Part shown: one piece after another, positions 30,993-41,575 of the stretch | Layout: every line of letters starts with the position of its first letter | Position numbering within the stretch: position 1 is the stretch's first letter | Origin: Phytophthora quininea | Lineage: Eukaryota; Oomycota; Peronosporomycetes; Peronosporales; Peronosporaceae | Direction of reading: 5' to 3' | Length of the DNA stretch: 64,000 bases | Assembly (NCBI GenBank): GCA_011947345.1 | Contig: JAAVTG010000071.1 | Coordinates: 1-64,000, forward strand | Made by a program: the position numbers and the translations under genes | Notes under the pieces: generated by a model | Database searches by the model: none | What the model saw: only the letters and a program-made list of their open reading frames with translations | What the model was told of the DNA's origin: nothing

Positions 30993-32549
30993 GGACTTAG
31001 CAACGCGCGTGGCCGAGTTGAAGACTCGGCTCCGCAGCCAGATAGACAGTTCTGCGGTGGAGATCGCGCGGTGGAGCTCTGAACACGATCGCCGCGATCT
31101 GGAGTCGAAGCGCGATCAACTCATGGACGACCTGTGCAACACCCCGCAGGCGAGAGATGACGCAATTGCCAAGCTTGCGGGAGTGGCACAGCTCATACAG
31201 GTGGGCCCTGCGGCGCAAGCAACGCCAGTAACGCCCTTGTCACAAGTACCATCGGCCACGGGTTCGCTCTCCGGTGTCTCCTCTGCGGGGTCTTCACGCA
31301 AGCGTCCAGCGACTGACCCTCTATCTTCATCGCGAGGGTCCAAGGTGCCAAGGACGGCGTCCGAATCCAAGCGCGACGCCACCGCTTCACCACTGACAGC
31401 ACCAAGGGCTTCTTCACGTGCCTCTGGCAAAGCTGCTGCCGGTGGGCGAGGTCGCAGCACCGATCGTGGACAACCGGCGGGTAGATCGCACTCCAACACC
31501 CGTGATTCTCGTGTCGGCAAGGGCCCCGGTCGTGGATCGTCGTCCTCACCCGTCGATCTGGCTGGGTCCGATGGATCCGATGGCGAGCGTGTTCAGCGTC
31601 CAAGTCGTGTCGTAGATCATGTTCCTGATAGTGATGTCGACGTTGCCAGCGAAGACTATGACTTTGACGGCGATGCCGACGATGATGAAGGTGACGATGC
31701 TGATCGTGACCGTTCCAGTGAAGACAAAGGCGAAGCTTTGAAGGGTGCTGCAGCTAAGACCAAGCGTCCTCGGCGTGCCGAGTTGCTCACCCCTTCTGAG
31801 TTCGATGCCCTACCAGCCACTACAATCCCTCGCAGTCAGTGGATCCCTGGATACCGCGAGTGTCGCGCTTACCAGATTGCCGATATTAAGCCATGTGTAC
31901 CGTCCGCGGTCGACCATCTCAGCACTGCGAGCCTCACTGCAAACGAACTCCGAAAAATGACACCGCCTCTAAAGTGGCTGTTCCGCAAACGTAGCCCGCC
32001 GCCCAATGTGGAGAAGTGGCGACCCGACTTAGTGACCGCAGCCAGTGTAAAGACGCTTTTAAAGGATCGTCCTTGGATAGTGCTCGAGCGCAACATTACC
32101 CCGGAGTCATTTGAACATCGCGGCTGGTTCCAAGAGATCGCGGAGAAGTATACCGCACTGGAAGCTGACTACTACCAGGCGTATTGGGAGTCAACCCACG
32201 CGATTCCAATCAGCCGTAAACAGCGACGTACCGACGCTTTCCTGACCCAGTACTGTAAAGCCCGTCTCCAACGCCGATCGCGAGCCGGAAAACGCTGGAA
32301 AACGGTGTTGAGAGCTATCATCCGCGGGATGCACCAAGGCCACTGCGATATGGATCTTGTGCTCGATCCGTTTTTCTCCACTTCGCGGGAGGGGCCACAC
32401 AGCAGCGCTGGTACCTCGGTATGCATGGCGGCAATCCGAAGACCCTTCAAGACGCGCTGCGACTCTGCGACGCAGCCGAGCCTTGGCGAAACCAGTTTCG
32501 TGATCGCCCTACGCAGCACCCGGGAAGACACCTCGCGCGCCTGACCCAC
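30993..32549 (+). CDS. Opposite-strand ORF of family A element, 3' part
   Basis: This continues the ORF at 20973-21520 after the nested element. Order: coiled coil (VAELKTRLRSQIDSSAVEIA); Ser/Arg-rich basic segment with NLS-like clusters (SRKRPATDPL, KVPRT); an acidic run (SEDYDFDGDADDDEGDDADR); a second basic cluster (KTKRPRR). A C-terminal domain of about 200 residues follows, rich in Trp and aromatic residues (SQWIPGYRECRAYQIADIKP; WLFRKRSPPPNVEKWRPDLV; RAIIRGMHQGHCDMDLVLDP). A frame slip near 32390 probably cuts the natural C-terminus. The stop is about 380 bp from the end of the chromodomain ORF on the other strand, so the two converge. I know no family for it. The layout suggests a chromatin- or nucleic-acid-associated accessory protein, which is inference. 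Confidence 0.65.
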
Positions 32550-32930
32550 AAGTTCGCCACGTCGTAGGTGAATCAGCTTTCACGGCTCTCCGGCAAGATG
32601 ACGACGCATTCCACTTCTACGTATCCGTCAATATATTCTCTTTCGTCATCATCTTCATGGCCATGCTCTTCTGCTAGCAACCACATCAAACTTAGCGTAA
32701 TTCCACAATCAAAGCTCCATTGTCCTTCACCACATGCAAATCACAATATTTCTGGAGACCACAATCAAATCTCAGCCTATCAAAAACACTTCACAATACA
32801 CCTCCTTCCAGATGACCCGCGGCTTCCCCGCGGGCCCTTCCCAAAATTTACATCTTTGCGACGGCCAACCCATCGCGAATGTCCCAGTCGAAAATAGCTC
32901 CATTCCCAGTAAAGCGACGACCTCGACGAC
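32550..32930. other. Spacer between convergent pol and opposite-strand ORF
   Basis: AT-richer than the neighbouring coding regions (TCAATATATTCTC; CAAATCACAATATTTC). No ORF is convincing. It probably contains the 3' ends and polyadenylation signals of both transcripts if they are made. Confidence 0.4.
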
Positions 32931-33275
32931 TTACTCCTCGTGGGACTGCATCACTGCAAAGCGACTGCGGTTAGTATGCTCCCGCTCGAAGTCGCGCAGC
33001 AACGCGCCGCGGTTGAGGTCCGCCTCGTCGACCCAGGTCGGCTCGTCGTACCCTATCCAGACGACTTGGAACTCGCGGAACTCGCGGAACACGCGTCCAT
33101 ACCGAGTGCACCGACCGGAGCGGACGTCCAAGATCTTCTCCACTTCGAACTCGTCGTCGCCCAGAGCGGTCTCCCAGCAGTCCTCCGGCAAGAGCGCCTC
33201 GTCGAAGTCCAGGCGCTCGGCCTCCTCGACAGTCAGGAGCACTGCGGGACGGTCCGGGAAGGTCCGGGAAGGTCT
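32931..33275 (-). CDS. Family A chromodomain
   Basis: Minus-strand frame with DDEFEVEKILDVRSGRCTRY, then FQVVWIGYDEPTWVDEADLN, a chromodomain with the usual V-E-x-I-L start and W...Y-x-x-P-T-W core, ending at the stop at 32931. It continues the pol ORF after a frame change. The change sits at a 12-bp tandem duplication (GGTCCGGGAA repeated) at about 33246-33272. The homologous module of the second family-A-like element is at 52247-52492 (FEVEAILDDRLPVSTSTARL). Confidence 0.7.
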   Translation of the reverse strand, partial: RPSRTFPDRPAVLLTVEEAERLDFDEALLPEDCWETALGDDEFEVEKILDVRSGRCTRYGRVFREFREFQVVWIGYDEPTWVDEADLNRGALLRDFEREHTNRSRFAVMQSHEE

Positions 33276-36051
33276 TCACCAGCTTCAGCTTCGAGACGTG
33301 CACCACGGGGAACAGTCGATACGCCGTGCCAGCGATTTCAATCTTCGCGGTGTGCTGGCCCACCATCTCTGCGACCCGGAATGGCCCATGCCACATGTGC
33401 GCAAGCTTGCGGGCGTAGCCTTCTTTCACACGGTCCAAGAACAGCCAGACCTGCGAGCCAGCTTCGATCGCATGAGACCGCACACCTTCGTTGTGCTGGT
33501 CAGCGCGATCCCGGATGGCGTCTCGTAGAGACTCCCGGAATTGCTCGCGAGCGCGCTGGTACTGCTGCTGGATGTGGTAACGCCACCGTCGCGCATCGCT
33601 GTCACGGCGCCGGGTGCTGCCAAGTGGGAGAGACGCCTCCAACGTGGTTCGGGCGTCCCAGCCGTAGACGGGATAGAACGGCGTCTCGCCGCGGACTCGG
33701 TCTTGGGCCGTGTTGAGCGCTAACGTGAGGCGTTCGGCATACTCATCCCAGTCCTTCTGGTTGACATCCGCCACGTACATCTTGAGCGCCCGTGTCAGCG
33801 TCTGCACCATCCTCTCCGCTGTGCCGTTCGCTTGTGGCCGGTACGCCATTGTCGCACGTTGTTTCTGGCCTACTATTTGGTTAAAAGCCCGGAAGAAATC
33901 AGCCATGAAACCGGGTTCACAGTCGTGGCGTATGGCCTCACTCGCGCCGAAGCGTCGGAAGACACACTCCTCGTAGTTCTCGGCGACCGTCTGCGCAGTC
34001 CTCGACGCGCTCGCCTTCGCGATCACGTACCCGGTGAAGAGGTCGACCCAGATGAGTAGCTCCGTGTTCCCCTTGTGCGACGCTGGCAGTGACGGGATGT
34101 GGTCCATGGCCACGATCTGGAACGGATAAGTGGCTTGCAGGTTCCCAGGCGACTCCCCTTGGATAAGAGGGCGTCCCTTCCCGGTCTCACAGTCTGTGCA
34201 TTCTCCCACGTAGCGCTGGACACTCCGATACAAGCCTCGCCAGTGGAAGTGCGACTTGATCCGAAGATACGTCCGGCCGACCCCTTGATGGCCTCCTTCA
34301 AGACTTGCATGGAAGTGATGCATGAAATCTTGCTGAAGCGTCACCGGAACAACGAGCCGTGCGATCAGGTCGCGCTCCCCGTTGGCGTTCTTGGTCTCGT
34401 GGCAGTAGAAGAGCAGCCCGTTCTCGTCGAGCTCGTAGTCCGCGGCAATTTTGCTGCAGGCCCGTGCCTCCTCCGTCGTCAGGCTGGCCACGTCGCCATC
34501 AAGGTACGCCTTCAAGTCCTTGATCCACTTCTCCTCCCCTTGTGCTTGGAGTATGCGCTCAGCTCTCATATGTTGTACGATGGCTTCTTGCAGGACTTCG
34601 AGCTGGTTGCGTCGTCGACCTTGTGACCTCGTGATCGCGGTGACCTGCATGACAGACCGTTCGTCCTTCGGCAGCAGCAGTTCGTGCAGCCGGTTGAGGA
34701 TCATCAAGTCTTCGTGATCAGCTTCCGAGGTAACCACAGTGCCGTCTTCACGTTGCAACGCTTGGCTGGCTAACCTGTCTGCGCTTTGATTCCATTCCCG
34801 CTTCATGTGTAGGAACTCGTGCGTCGGCCAAGAGCGCAATCGATCCAGCGCTTTCTCGCGAAGAAGCTTCAAGCTGGGGGCCTTGCAGTCAATATCGCCA
34901 CGCATCTGTCGAATCACCAAGTTGGAGTCGCCGCAGACAACAAGGCGCCCCCTGTCCATTGTAGACAGCAGCTCAAGGTCCAGCAAGAGTCTGTTGTACT
35001 CCGCCTCATTTACCGTCAGCTCCGTGGCGTACCTGGATGCCGCTGTGACGATCGACCATTCAGGTAACTTCCAGATGATCGTGCTATAGGCACCGCCGCC
35101 GCGCTTGACGCCTGCTGATCCATCGAAACTGACGACTAACAATTCTTCGTCATGTTCGACCGTAGGTGGCACCATCGTGACAACTTCGCGAGGCTGTTTC
35201 TTCGGGGCGATCGACGGCAAAATCGAGTCGACATTCTCCCGGGGTGTGATGCTAGCGGCAATCGTCCCTAGGATTTCGTCCTCGCCCTTAGTGCACTTGA
35301 CGATCTCCAACGTCCATCGATACAGCAGCACGGTACAGTTATCAAGTCTTCCCTGGAAACCCGACGAATTCATAAGCCAGGCCAGCGTCGAGTGTCGTGT
35401 CAAGACCTTGATCGACCTCGTGACCAGCAACGTGTAACAGACTTCCAAGATACGAAGAAGTGCTAACACCTCTTTGTCGACGATCCCGTAGTTGAGATCG
35501 TTCGACCTCAACGTCCGGCTGGCGAAGGTGACTGGCATATACACGGCATCGTGTTCCTGCATCAACGCAGCTGAGATCGCCCATGTGCTCGCGTACACCA
35601 CGAGAACTGGAGTACGACCAGGATCGAAGTGCCTCAAGACCGGAGCCGTCACCAACTTATTCTTCAGTATGGCGAAGGCTACTTGAGCGCGGTCCCACTT
35701 GTTAGTATCTTCACATCCTGCGGTCAAGTCGCCCCCAGTCTCAACTCCCGTATTTCCGAGCTTGCGCATGCGTCCAGCCTCGTGGAAATCGGGCTCGCGC
35801 AGCTCGTAGAGGATCGCAGCATAGACTGCGAAGTCCTCGATGAAGCGGTTGTAGTAGCTGAGACTGCCGAGGAACGACTGCATCGCCTTGAGTGTGGTGG
35901 GGAACGGCAGGTTGGTCAGGGAATCAAGATCCTTCGGGTGCGTCTCGAGTCCCTCTTCGGAAACTCGATGCCCAAGGTAATCGACTTTGCGGTATCCCCA
36001 GAAACTCTTGGCCGCACTGATTGACAAGTTCCATTTCATCGCAGGTCTTTA
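32971..36051 (-). CDS. Family A pol: RT thumb, RNase H, second RNase H, integrase
   Basis: One 1,022-aa minus-strand frame. Order: RT thumb (DYLGHRVSEEGLETHPKDLD); gypsy RNase H (about residues 145-240) whose usual TDAS is VYAS and TDH is TRH, so two catalytic Asp are lost. A second, plant-type RNase H follows (about 300-440), with Asp in VVSFDGSAG, Glu in VNEAEYNRLL, Asp in VVCGDSNLV and Asp in NQSADRLASQ, all present. Integrase: zinc motif HFHASLEGGHQG...CTDC (about 585-635). Core: Asp in VAMDHIPSLPAS, Asp in RHDCEPGFM, Glu in NGTAERMVQ. GPF/Y tail: HMWHGPFRVAEMVGQHTAKI. The last ~70 residues are read out of frame over the chromodomain. The RT N-terminal part is at 36052-37207 in other frames. 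Confidence 0.9.
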
Positions 36052-37207
36052 GCAAGCGTTCGACCTTCTCACACAGGGAGTCCCACGAGCCGGCAGTGAC
36101 CAAAATGTCGTCGATGTACGATCGACGTCCAAGCACCGAGGGTTTCAGTTCCGGATCGGGCTCACCGACTTCGAAGAGGTCCAAGGGCTTGGACCTGTCT
36201 TAACCAAGCTTGATCCGAAGATAGCCGTACAAGGCGTTGTCGATCAGCCGCTGATAAATCTGCGGCGCGTTCTTCAAGCCGAATGGCATGCGAAGCCACT
36301 CGAAGAGCCCGAAGGGGGTGATGAACGCCGAGGTCAAGCGAGCCCGGTCCGTCATGGTGACTACCCAGAATCCACTTGCCATGTCCAAGGAGCAAAACCA
36401 AAGTACCTTGTCCAAGTCTTCCAGCAGATCGTTGATCAGCGGCATCGGATACACTATCAAGCGCGTCAAGCTGTTGACAAGTCTGTAATCGATGCATAGC
36501 CGGATGTCGACGCCGTTCTTCTTGATGATGACCACGATTGGCGACGCCCATGGAGATGTCGATGGCTGTATGATCTTCGCGGATAGCAAACCCTTGATGA
36601 GAGCGGACAGCTTCTCCCGGTACTGCGGTGCGACCTTGCGAACACGCTGTGCGATTGGCTTCGAGTCTCCAACGTCGATATCGCAGATCGCTCCTCGCGC
36701 AGCAGGTGGAAGGGCATTGCCTTTTCCAATCAAGAGGCGCCTGTAGCGCCACACGATCTGCTTCAACTGCTCAATCTCCTCAGGCGTGTTTACGGCTGGA
36801 TCTCCAACTTGGATGTCGTCGATGGTGATTTCCTCGGTGGTCGTCGATACTTCAGGAAGCACCGCCATCTGGTTCTCGACGTCCTCGGCAAGCAGTTCAC
36901 CGCTTTCGTGGATGCACACCTCTTCCGATTCCGAATTTCCTCGTGGGAACGACGTCGTCTCCGGTGGAACAACAACTAGAGGTGACTCCACCTCGACGTT
37001 CTCACTCGCGGTTCCCCGCACTGGTCCATTGGCTTTAGTTTCGTTGGCGAAGTGTACTTGCACCGCAGTGACCTTCGGCTTCGACACATCTCGCTTCAGG
37101 ATCGACTTCGGCTTCTCGTATTGTGGCCGCTCCACAGCGGTTTCTTCGTCCTCCGAGGATGGGTGCTCTTCATCAGCTAAGCACTCGGCGGAAGCTTCGT
37201 AGGCCAA
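36052..37207 (-). CDS. Family A reverse transcriptase, finger and palm
   Basis: Acidic linker, then RT: QPSTSPWASPIVVIIKKNGV, LCIDYRLVNSLTRLIVYPMP, FCSLDMASGFWVVTMTDRAR (first catalytic Asp), EWLRMPFGLKNAPQIYQRLI. A TAA stop at 36200-36202 interrupts the frame. Beyond it the same protein continues with RRSYIDDILVTAGSWDSL, the YIDD active site (about 36100), and then a frame slip near 36045 leads into the thumb. Stop plus slip would abolish full-length pol from this copy. Confidence 0.85.
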
Positions 37208-38034
37208 GTTCTGCCATTCTGCATATCAACGCGACCCAACGAAGACAAAGCCCGGCAGTCGAGGTACGCGGTCTTCAGACAGCCACATTCCGATGCGGGT
37301 GTCCCATGTAGCACTAACTTGCGATCACTAGCGTTCGTCAATTGCAGGTACCGTATTCTTCCTGGACCCTTGACCAGTGTTGGGACCCAGTATTCTCCAC
37401 GGGTGACCCGGAACTTCTGACGGTCCGAAGCACTCGAGTGCACAGGTACCTCAATCGACTTGGCTGTTGGTAGCTCCAGATGCTGATCCAGAGTAACTAA
37501 CCGGACTTTACCGTTGCGACGCCCCGAAAGCTGGATCTGGACCTCATCGGGAAGCGTCATCGTCCCGTTGGCCAAGTCGAGACGGATTCCGGCTGGGACC
37601 ATGAAGTCTATACCGAGGATCGCGTCGTGGCCAGGCTGCGAGCCGACCCACAAGTCAAAGAAGTACACCAAGTTCCCAGCCAGCGTGACCTTGATCCTGG
37701 TATGTCCCTCTGTTGTGTACGCGTTGTCTCCGACGCCGATACATTCTTGCGTCTGAGTCTCGTCTATGTGGCAGCCGATCTTACGAGCAAAGTCGGCGTC
37801 CATAATGGACACCTCGGCACCACTATCCAAGAGTAAGTTTGCTTTCTGGTCGTTGACCTTTCCTGTGACTTTGGCTTGTTTGAACCACTTACCCGGTGCG
37901 TGGTACTTCCAGTAGCCACGCCTCTCACCAGGCAGCAGGTCCAAGGCCATCATCACATCTGATCGAGCAAACTCATCGATCCTTCGAAGACTTGACACAG
38001 CAGGGGTACGTTTTCCATGAAGTTCACAATGCAT
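37177..38034 (-). CDS. Family A aspartic protease region
   Basis: Contains KANLLLDSGAEVSIMDADFA, with the catalytic triplet DSG, and later GHDAILGIDFMVPAGIRLDL, the conserved second strand of retropepsins. It cuts the Gag-Pol precursor. It lies between the gag zinc knuckles and the RT on the minus strand and overlaps the RT frame by about 30 bp. Confidence 0.85.
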   Translation of the reverse strand: MHCELHGKRTPAVSSLRRIDEFARSDVMMALDLLPGERRGYWKYHAPGKWFKQAKVTGKVNDQKANLLLDSGAEVSIMDADFARKIGCHIDETQTQECIGVGDNAYTTEGHTRIKVTLAGNLVYFFDLWVGSQPGHDAILGIDFMVPAGIRLDLANGTMTLPDEVQIQLSGRRNGKVRLVTLDQHLELPTAKSIEVPVHSSASDRQKFRVTRGEYWVPTLVKGPGRIRYLQLTNASDRKLVLHGTPASECGCLKTAYLDCRALSSLGRVDMQNGRTWPTKLPPSA

Positions 38035-38148
38035 TGTCGGGGAGGTCCATCACTTCACTAACCTTCGATCCCGACTGCTTTTCGATATATGCAAAGATGC
38101 TGAGCCTAGAACGCTCGGCTCGTTCTGGATTCCGACCCGGCGAGCGTC

Positions 38149-38391
38149 CTAGTTTAACATCTTCTCCGCGTTGGCAGGTAAGAATCCCGCGTGCTTGGAG
38201 GGGTTGTACCCTTGACGGACGAGGTTGTAAAACTCTTCCATCGGGCACTCCCCAGCTTCGTGGATCTCGCCGCAGCCGCGGCACACGAAGAGACAGCGAT
38301 CTGACGGATGACCCTTCTTGCCACACCTTTGACAGGTCAAGCGCTTCCAACAACCAAGGTCGTTGTGCCTCGTTGACAACAGCGGGAACAA
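38149..38391 (-). CDS. Family A gag nucleocapsid, two zinc knuckles
   Basis: Encodes CQRCGKKGHPSDRC (C-x2-C-x4-H-x4-C) followed by CRGCGEIHEAGEC (C-x2-C-x3-H-x4-C, one residue short in the spacer). It is out of frame with the main gag ORF by one base near 38337-38391, so a slip or an error separates capsid and nucleocapsid here. Confidence 0.8.
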   Translation of the reverse strand: MFPLLSTRHNDLGCWKRLTCQRCGKKGHPSDRCLFVCRGCGEIHEAGECPMEEFYNLVRQGYNPSKHAGFLPANAEKMLN

Positions 38392-40415
38392 CGAATGGTA
38401 GGCGCCACCATGTCCGACGATCCAGGTTGGCGATAATGATCGTGACCCTCTTGCTTCGTGATCGGCTCCGTCGCGGCCAAGTAAATCCTGCGCAAGTCAC
38501 CATCACGATCGGATCCATCCGCATCGGAGTCTGACTCGCTCGACTCGCTGGCCGTCCGCAGAGCGCGTGCAGCTTTTGTAGTGGCAGAATTACCCGAAGT
38601 TGCAGATGGCTTGGGGGCGATACTTGTTGGAGCCCACTGCAGCCTTTCAAGACGGGTCTTAGCACGCTGGCGTGCACGAAGTGTTTTCTCCAACGCGTCG
38701 GCATCAGGCAAGTGCAGCATCGCAAGTTGATCCGCCTGATCGCAATCGTCCAAGGTCTCGATGAAGTGCTCCACATGCTCTCGGCGAGCAGCCGACGATC
38801 CATCCTTGATGTGGAGCTTCGCGCGCATTCCGGCGACATTCAAGCGGTAGAGATATTGCAGTGGAGACTCGTCCGACTTCTTCCTGGCGTGGTAGTATTG
38901 TCTCGCGACAGATACTCCACTCCCGCAGTATTGCGTTTGGAACTCGTCCAGAAGCAGCTTCCAGTTGCCGCGGATCGTGCGTCCCAGTTGGCGATACCAA
39001 AACCGGGCGGACCCCGTGAGCAAGTCTCCGAAGACCAAGCACTTCTCTTCGTCGGGCGCCTGGTCGCGGATGAATGCAGACTTTGCCTTTGACAACCACG
39101 ATCGCGCACGCTCTTCGTCGTGCTCCTTGCCGGCAAACTCCTTCAACTCCGAGATTGCGGAGACACGGATTCGTGGAGCGATGGGTGTCCCAGCTGTGGC
39201 GGCAGCTGTTGCCACTGCGGCAGCACGGCGTGGGGTGGCGATGTCTAAGGCGTCAGGATCAAACTCGTGAACCGACTCCATCTCAACATCGCGCTCTCCA
39301 TGAGACTCCGGTTCCGCTTGGGTATGTTTCACATGGGTTTTCGGCACCATCTTCAGGTTCTTCTCCTTCAGGAACTTGTCCATGGCAGAGTTGAAGAACG
39401 ACTCCATCTTCTCCGGCGTGACCGCTACAGGATTCGACGCAGCGGGTACCGGGGCGGCTGGTGTTGGCGGGTTATCGGTCAATGACTTAACATGTTCCGA
39501 GCGACCATGACGGCCTGCCAGCACTGCCGCACCTGAAGGACCAAGTGTCATGCAACGAGGCTCACTTGATGTACCCGACTCAGCTTCCGAAGTGGCTGAC
39601 GCGTAGCAAGATGATCCGGTATGGTACTCAGTCGTCCGAGGCAGCGGCGGCGTCTCCGATTTGGCAGGGACAGCCGCAGGAGTGCCTCCAACCACAGCAG
39701 CCAGCTTATCGTAGAAGGTTGCCAGGGAGTACTGGATCGGGTCAAGCTCGAAGTCGAAGAGATATTCCGCCTCCAAGGCTTGCGCCACCATCCCAGCTTG
39801 TTCAACGAGATGCAGCGAAGCCTTGATGGCGTCAAGCTTGTTCGTGACCACCGGAGGGGCAGCCACAGGGCCAGTCCATTCCCAAGCAGATGCATCTGCA
39901 TCGTCTTCATCACAGAGTTCCTGGTCATGAACGCATGGAGCTCCTTCCGGTTGTACACGGCTTCCAGTTGATCGTCGGTCCAAGTCGAAAACCACCACGG
40001 TCTTCACCTTCCGATCCTGGAGCCTTCAATTTTTTCCGCGCAGTCTTCGTCGTCGCTGTGGAGCTCGGACGCAAGGCTGGCGATGTGGTGGTGGATGAAG
40101 ATCCGACAACTTTCGCCGGTGGACCTTCGTCCAGCGGATTACAACTCGCGTCGTGACCCGCGGGTGCTCCCGAGGGGGCATAGGGAGGAGGTTGAGGTTT
40201 ATCTTCCAGGTCCGTTGCCGGACCCTCCTCAATTCCGTGGCCAGAGTTCATCCCAGCGCTCTGTCCATCCGCGGGTCTATCTTCATTCAGCGGCGCCGTC
40301 GTCGACCCGACTTCCGTCGACGCCTCAGTCCCTGGTTCAGCCTTGACTTGCACGTCTGCTTGTGGGGACTCACGGTGAAATCCCGAGTCTCCCAAAGATC
40401 CGGGCACGCGCACCA
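38337..40415 (-). CDS. Family A gag (matrix/capsid), frame-shifted
   Basis: The first frame runs from an ATG directly after the 5' LTR (about 40415) to about 39925 (MVRVPGSLGDSGFHRESPQA; Pro/Ser/Thr-rich). It is then continued by 40007-38337 in the next frame. The latter has helical segments (NKLDAIKASLHLVEQAGMVA; KMESFFNSAMDKFLKEKNLK). The retrotransposon gag core follows: SELKEFAGKEHDEERARSWL, FGDLLTGSARFWYRQLGRTI and NWKLLLDEFQTQYCGSG. An Ala/Ser tail leads to the zinc knuckles. Two one-base changes break an otherwise continuous gag. Confidence 0.8.
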
Positions 40416-40416
40416 T

Positions 40417-41270
40417 TGTGGCGAAGCGCAATCACGAAATCGTCTGCGATCAGCTAGCACACGGCGTCCAGACTACCGACTGACGGAGGGGTACTCCGAT
40501 CGTCCGTGAAGGGGATGCTGAAGTCTTCTCACCTTGTGTACCCGTCGGTTGGGCCAGCTCTGCTCCTCGGGAAACTCGAGAGGATGTGCAGTTGCTGCAA
40601 GATGAACCGCCTTGGCGCGGCACGAGACTGTTGGAAGCTGCGCGGAAACTCTTCACGCAGCCGCCGGTGGTGGGGTGTCAGCTCCGACCGAGTAGCTCGA
40701 GGTCGGGGTTGACGGGGTTGCCTTGGTTGGGTGTGTACCCAGGGGTTTGTCCTTTCCAATGGGGCTCTTGCGAGCGCTTGACCGCTTCCTGTAGCGGGGG
40801 CTTGAGGGGTTGAGGGCGATCACCGGCCACAAATCTCCGGGGCCTTAGCAACAGCGAGGGTGGGCCAATATACTTCCCGTGCCCCGATGACCGCTTGTGT
40901 ACTAGAAGGCAAAATCGACTCTCCGTTTGTTCCTTATGCTTCCTCCTTGCCTATCCTGTACCCTACATCGTTCCTACGTGGCCTTGCGTCTTACTTGATT
41001 CATTCCCTTCGCATCCCGCCTGAAACTGGCCGCACCGTAGGTCTCCATGTGGGTGAAACTCCGTCACATCATGTCCCGACCTGAGTTCCATCATACACCA
41101 TTGGTGATCGCAGTCGATGAGTGATGGTACGCTGAATGATTGTAACCATTCCTGATCGCGGTCCGTGAGTGAAGGTCAGAGAACCCATATCAGGAAGAAT
41201 CCAGTGGGCATCCCTTCGCGTGACTACCCATCACTCAACAATCGCGTTTTCTCCAGGCCGCTTCTCCACA
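40417..41270 (-). repeat. 5' LTR of family A element (854 bp)
   Basis: Same sequence as 19725-20615 apart from a 33-bp deletion in the TGATCG-type subrepeat array and a few single-base changes. On the minus strand it ends CGCCACA at 40417. The next bases are ATGGTGCGCGTGCCCGGA, so a TGG, the usual first bases of a primer-binding site, starts one base after the LTR and overlaps the first possible gag ATG. Confidence 0.9.
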
Positions 41271-41274
41271 CTGT
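41271..41274. repeat. Target-site duplication (CTGT), right copy
   Basis: Pairs with 19721-19724; it directly follows the CCACA end of the 5' LTR. Confidence 0.75.
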
Positions 41275-41575
41275 TGGAAGCAGTGATATTCAAAGTGCTC
41301 ATGAAAGTGCTCACAAATTTGTTGGCGCAAGACGCACATAAATGACATACTGTAGAACACATAACCACTCTCCCTACACATTTGTATTACCCAGTTCGCA
41401 GACAAGCAGTAAGCAAGGCGGCCCCAGCAAACGCTCGCGTTGTGTCTTTAGGCCTCAATTGAGTCAGCTCCATGCTGGCTCTGGATGCTGCAGATGACCT
41501 CACGATATGTTCCCCAGAAGAAATTGTAAAGATCCTAGTGCCCCCACCCTCCCCTCTGTTGCTTTGACTAAGGTT
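41275..41575. other. Right flank of the family A element; no gene
   Basis: No ORF or motif of note. It was continuous with 19720 before insertion. It ends in a pyrimidine-rich run (about 41541-41558, CCCCCACCCTCCCCTCTG) just before an LTR-like terminus. Confidence 0.3.

Larger units (their letters stand above)
19725..41270 (-). mobile_element. Family A Ty3/gypsy LTR retrotransposon, 21.5 kb with nested insertion
   Basis: Both ends are LTRs that begin TGTGGCGAAG and end TTCTCCACA. The sequence CTGT occurs immediately outside each end (19721-19724 and 41271-41274), so this is one insertion with a 4-bp target duplication. The element is read on the minus strand: 5' LTR 41270-40417, gag, protease, RT, RNase H, second RNase H, integrase, chromodomain (to 32931), then a 3' region with an opposite-strand ORF, then the 3' LTR. 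Removing the nested family B element (21526-30987) and its duplicate leaves about 12.1 kb. The domain set (extra plant-type RNase H plus chromodomain) fits the oomycete gypsy group described as Chronos, as far as I recall. A frame slip in gag, a frame slip before the zinc knuckles, a stop and a frame slip in RT, and another slip before the chromodomain make this copy defective. Confidence 0.9.

Noticed and set aside
30913..32544. A host gene inserted next to the retrotransposon
   Set aside because: The frame continues the ORF at 20973-21520 across a clean ATCGG-flanked insertion and lies wholly between pol and the 3' LTR, so it belongs to the element.
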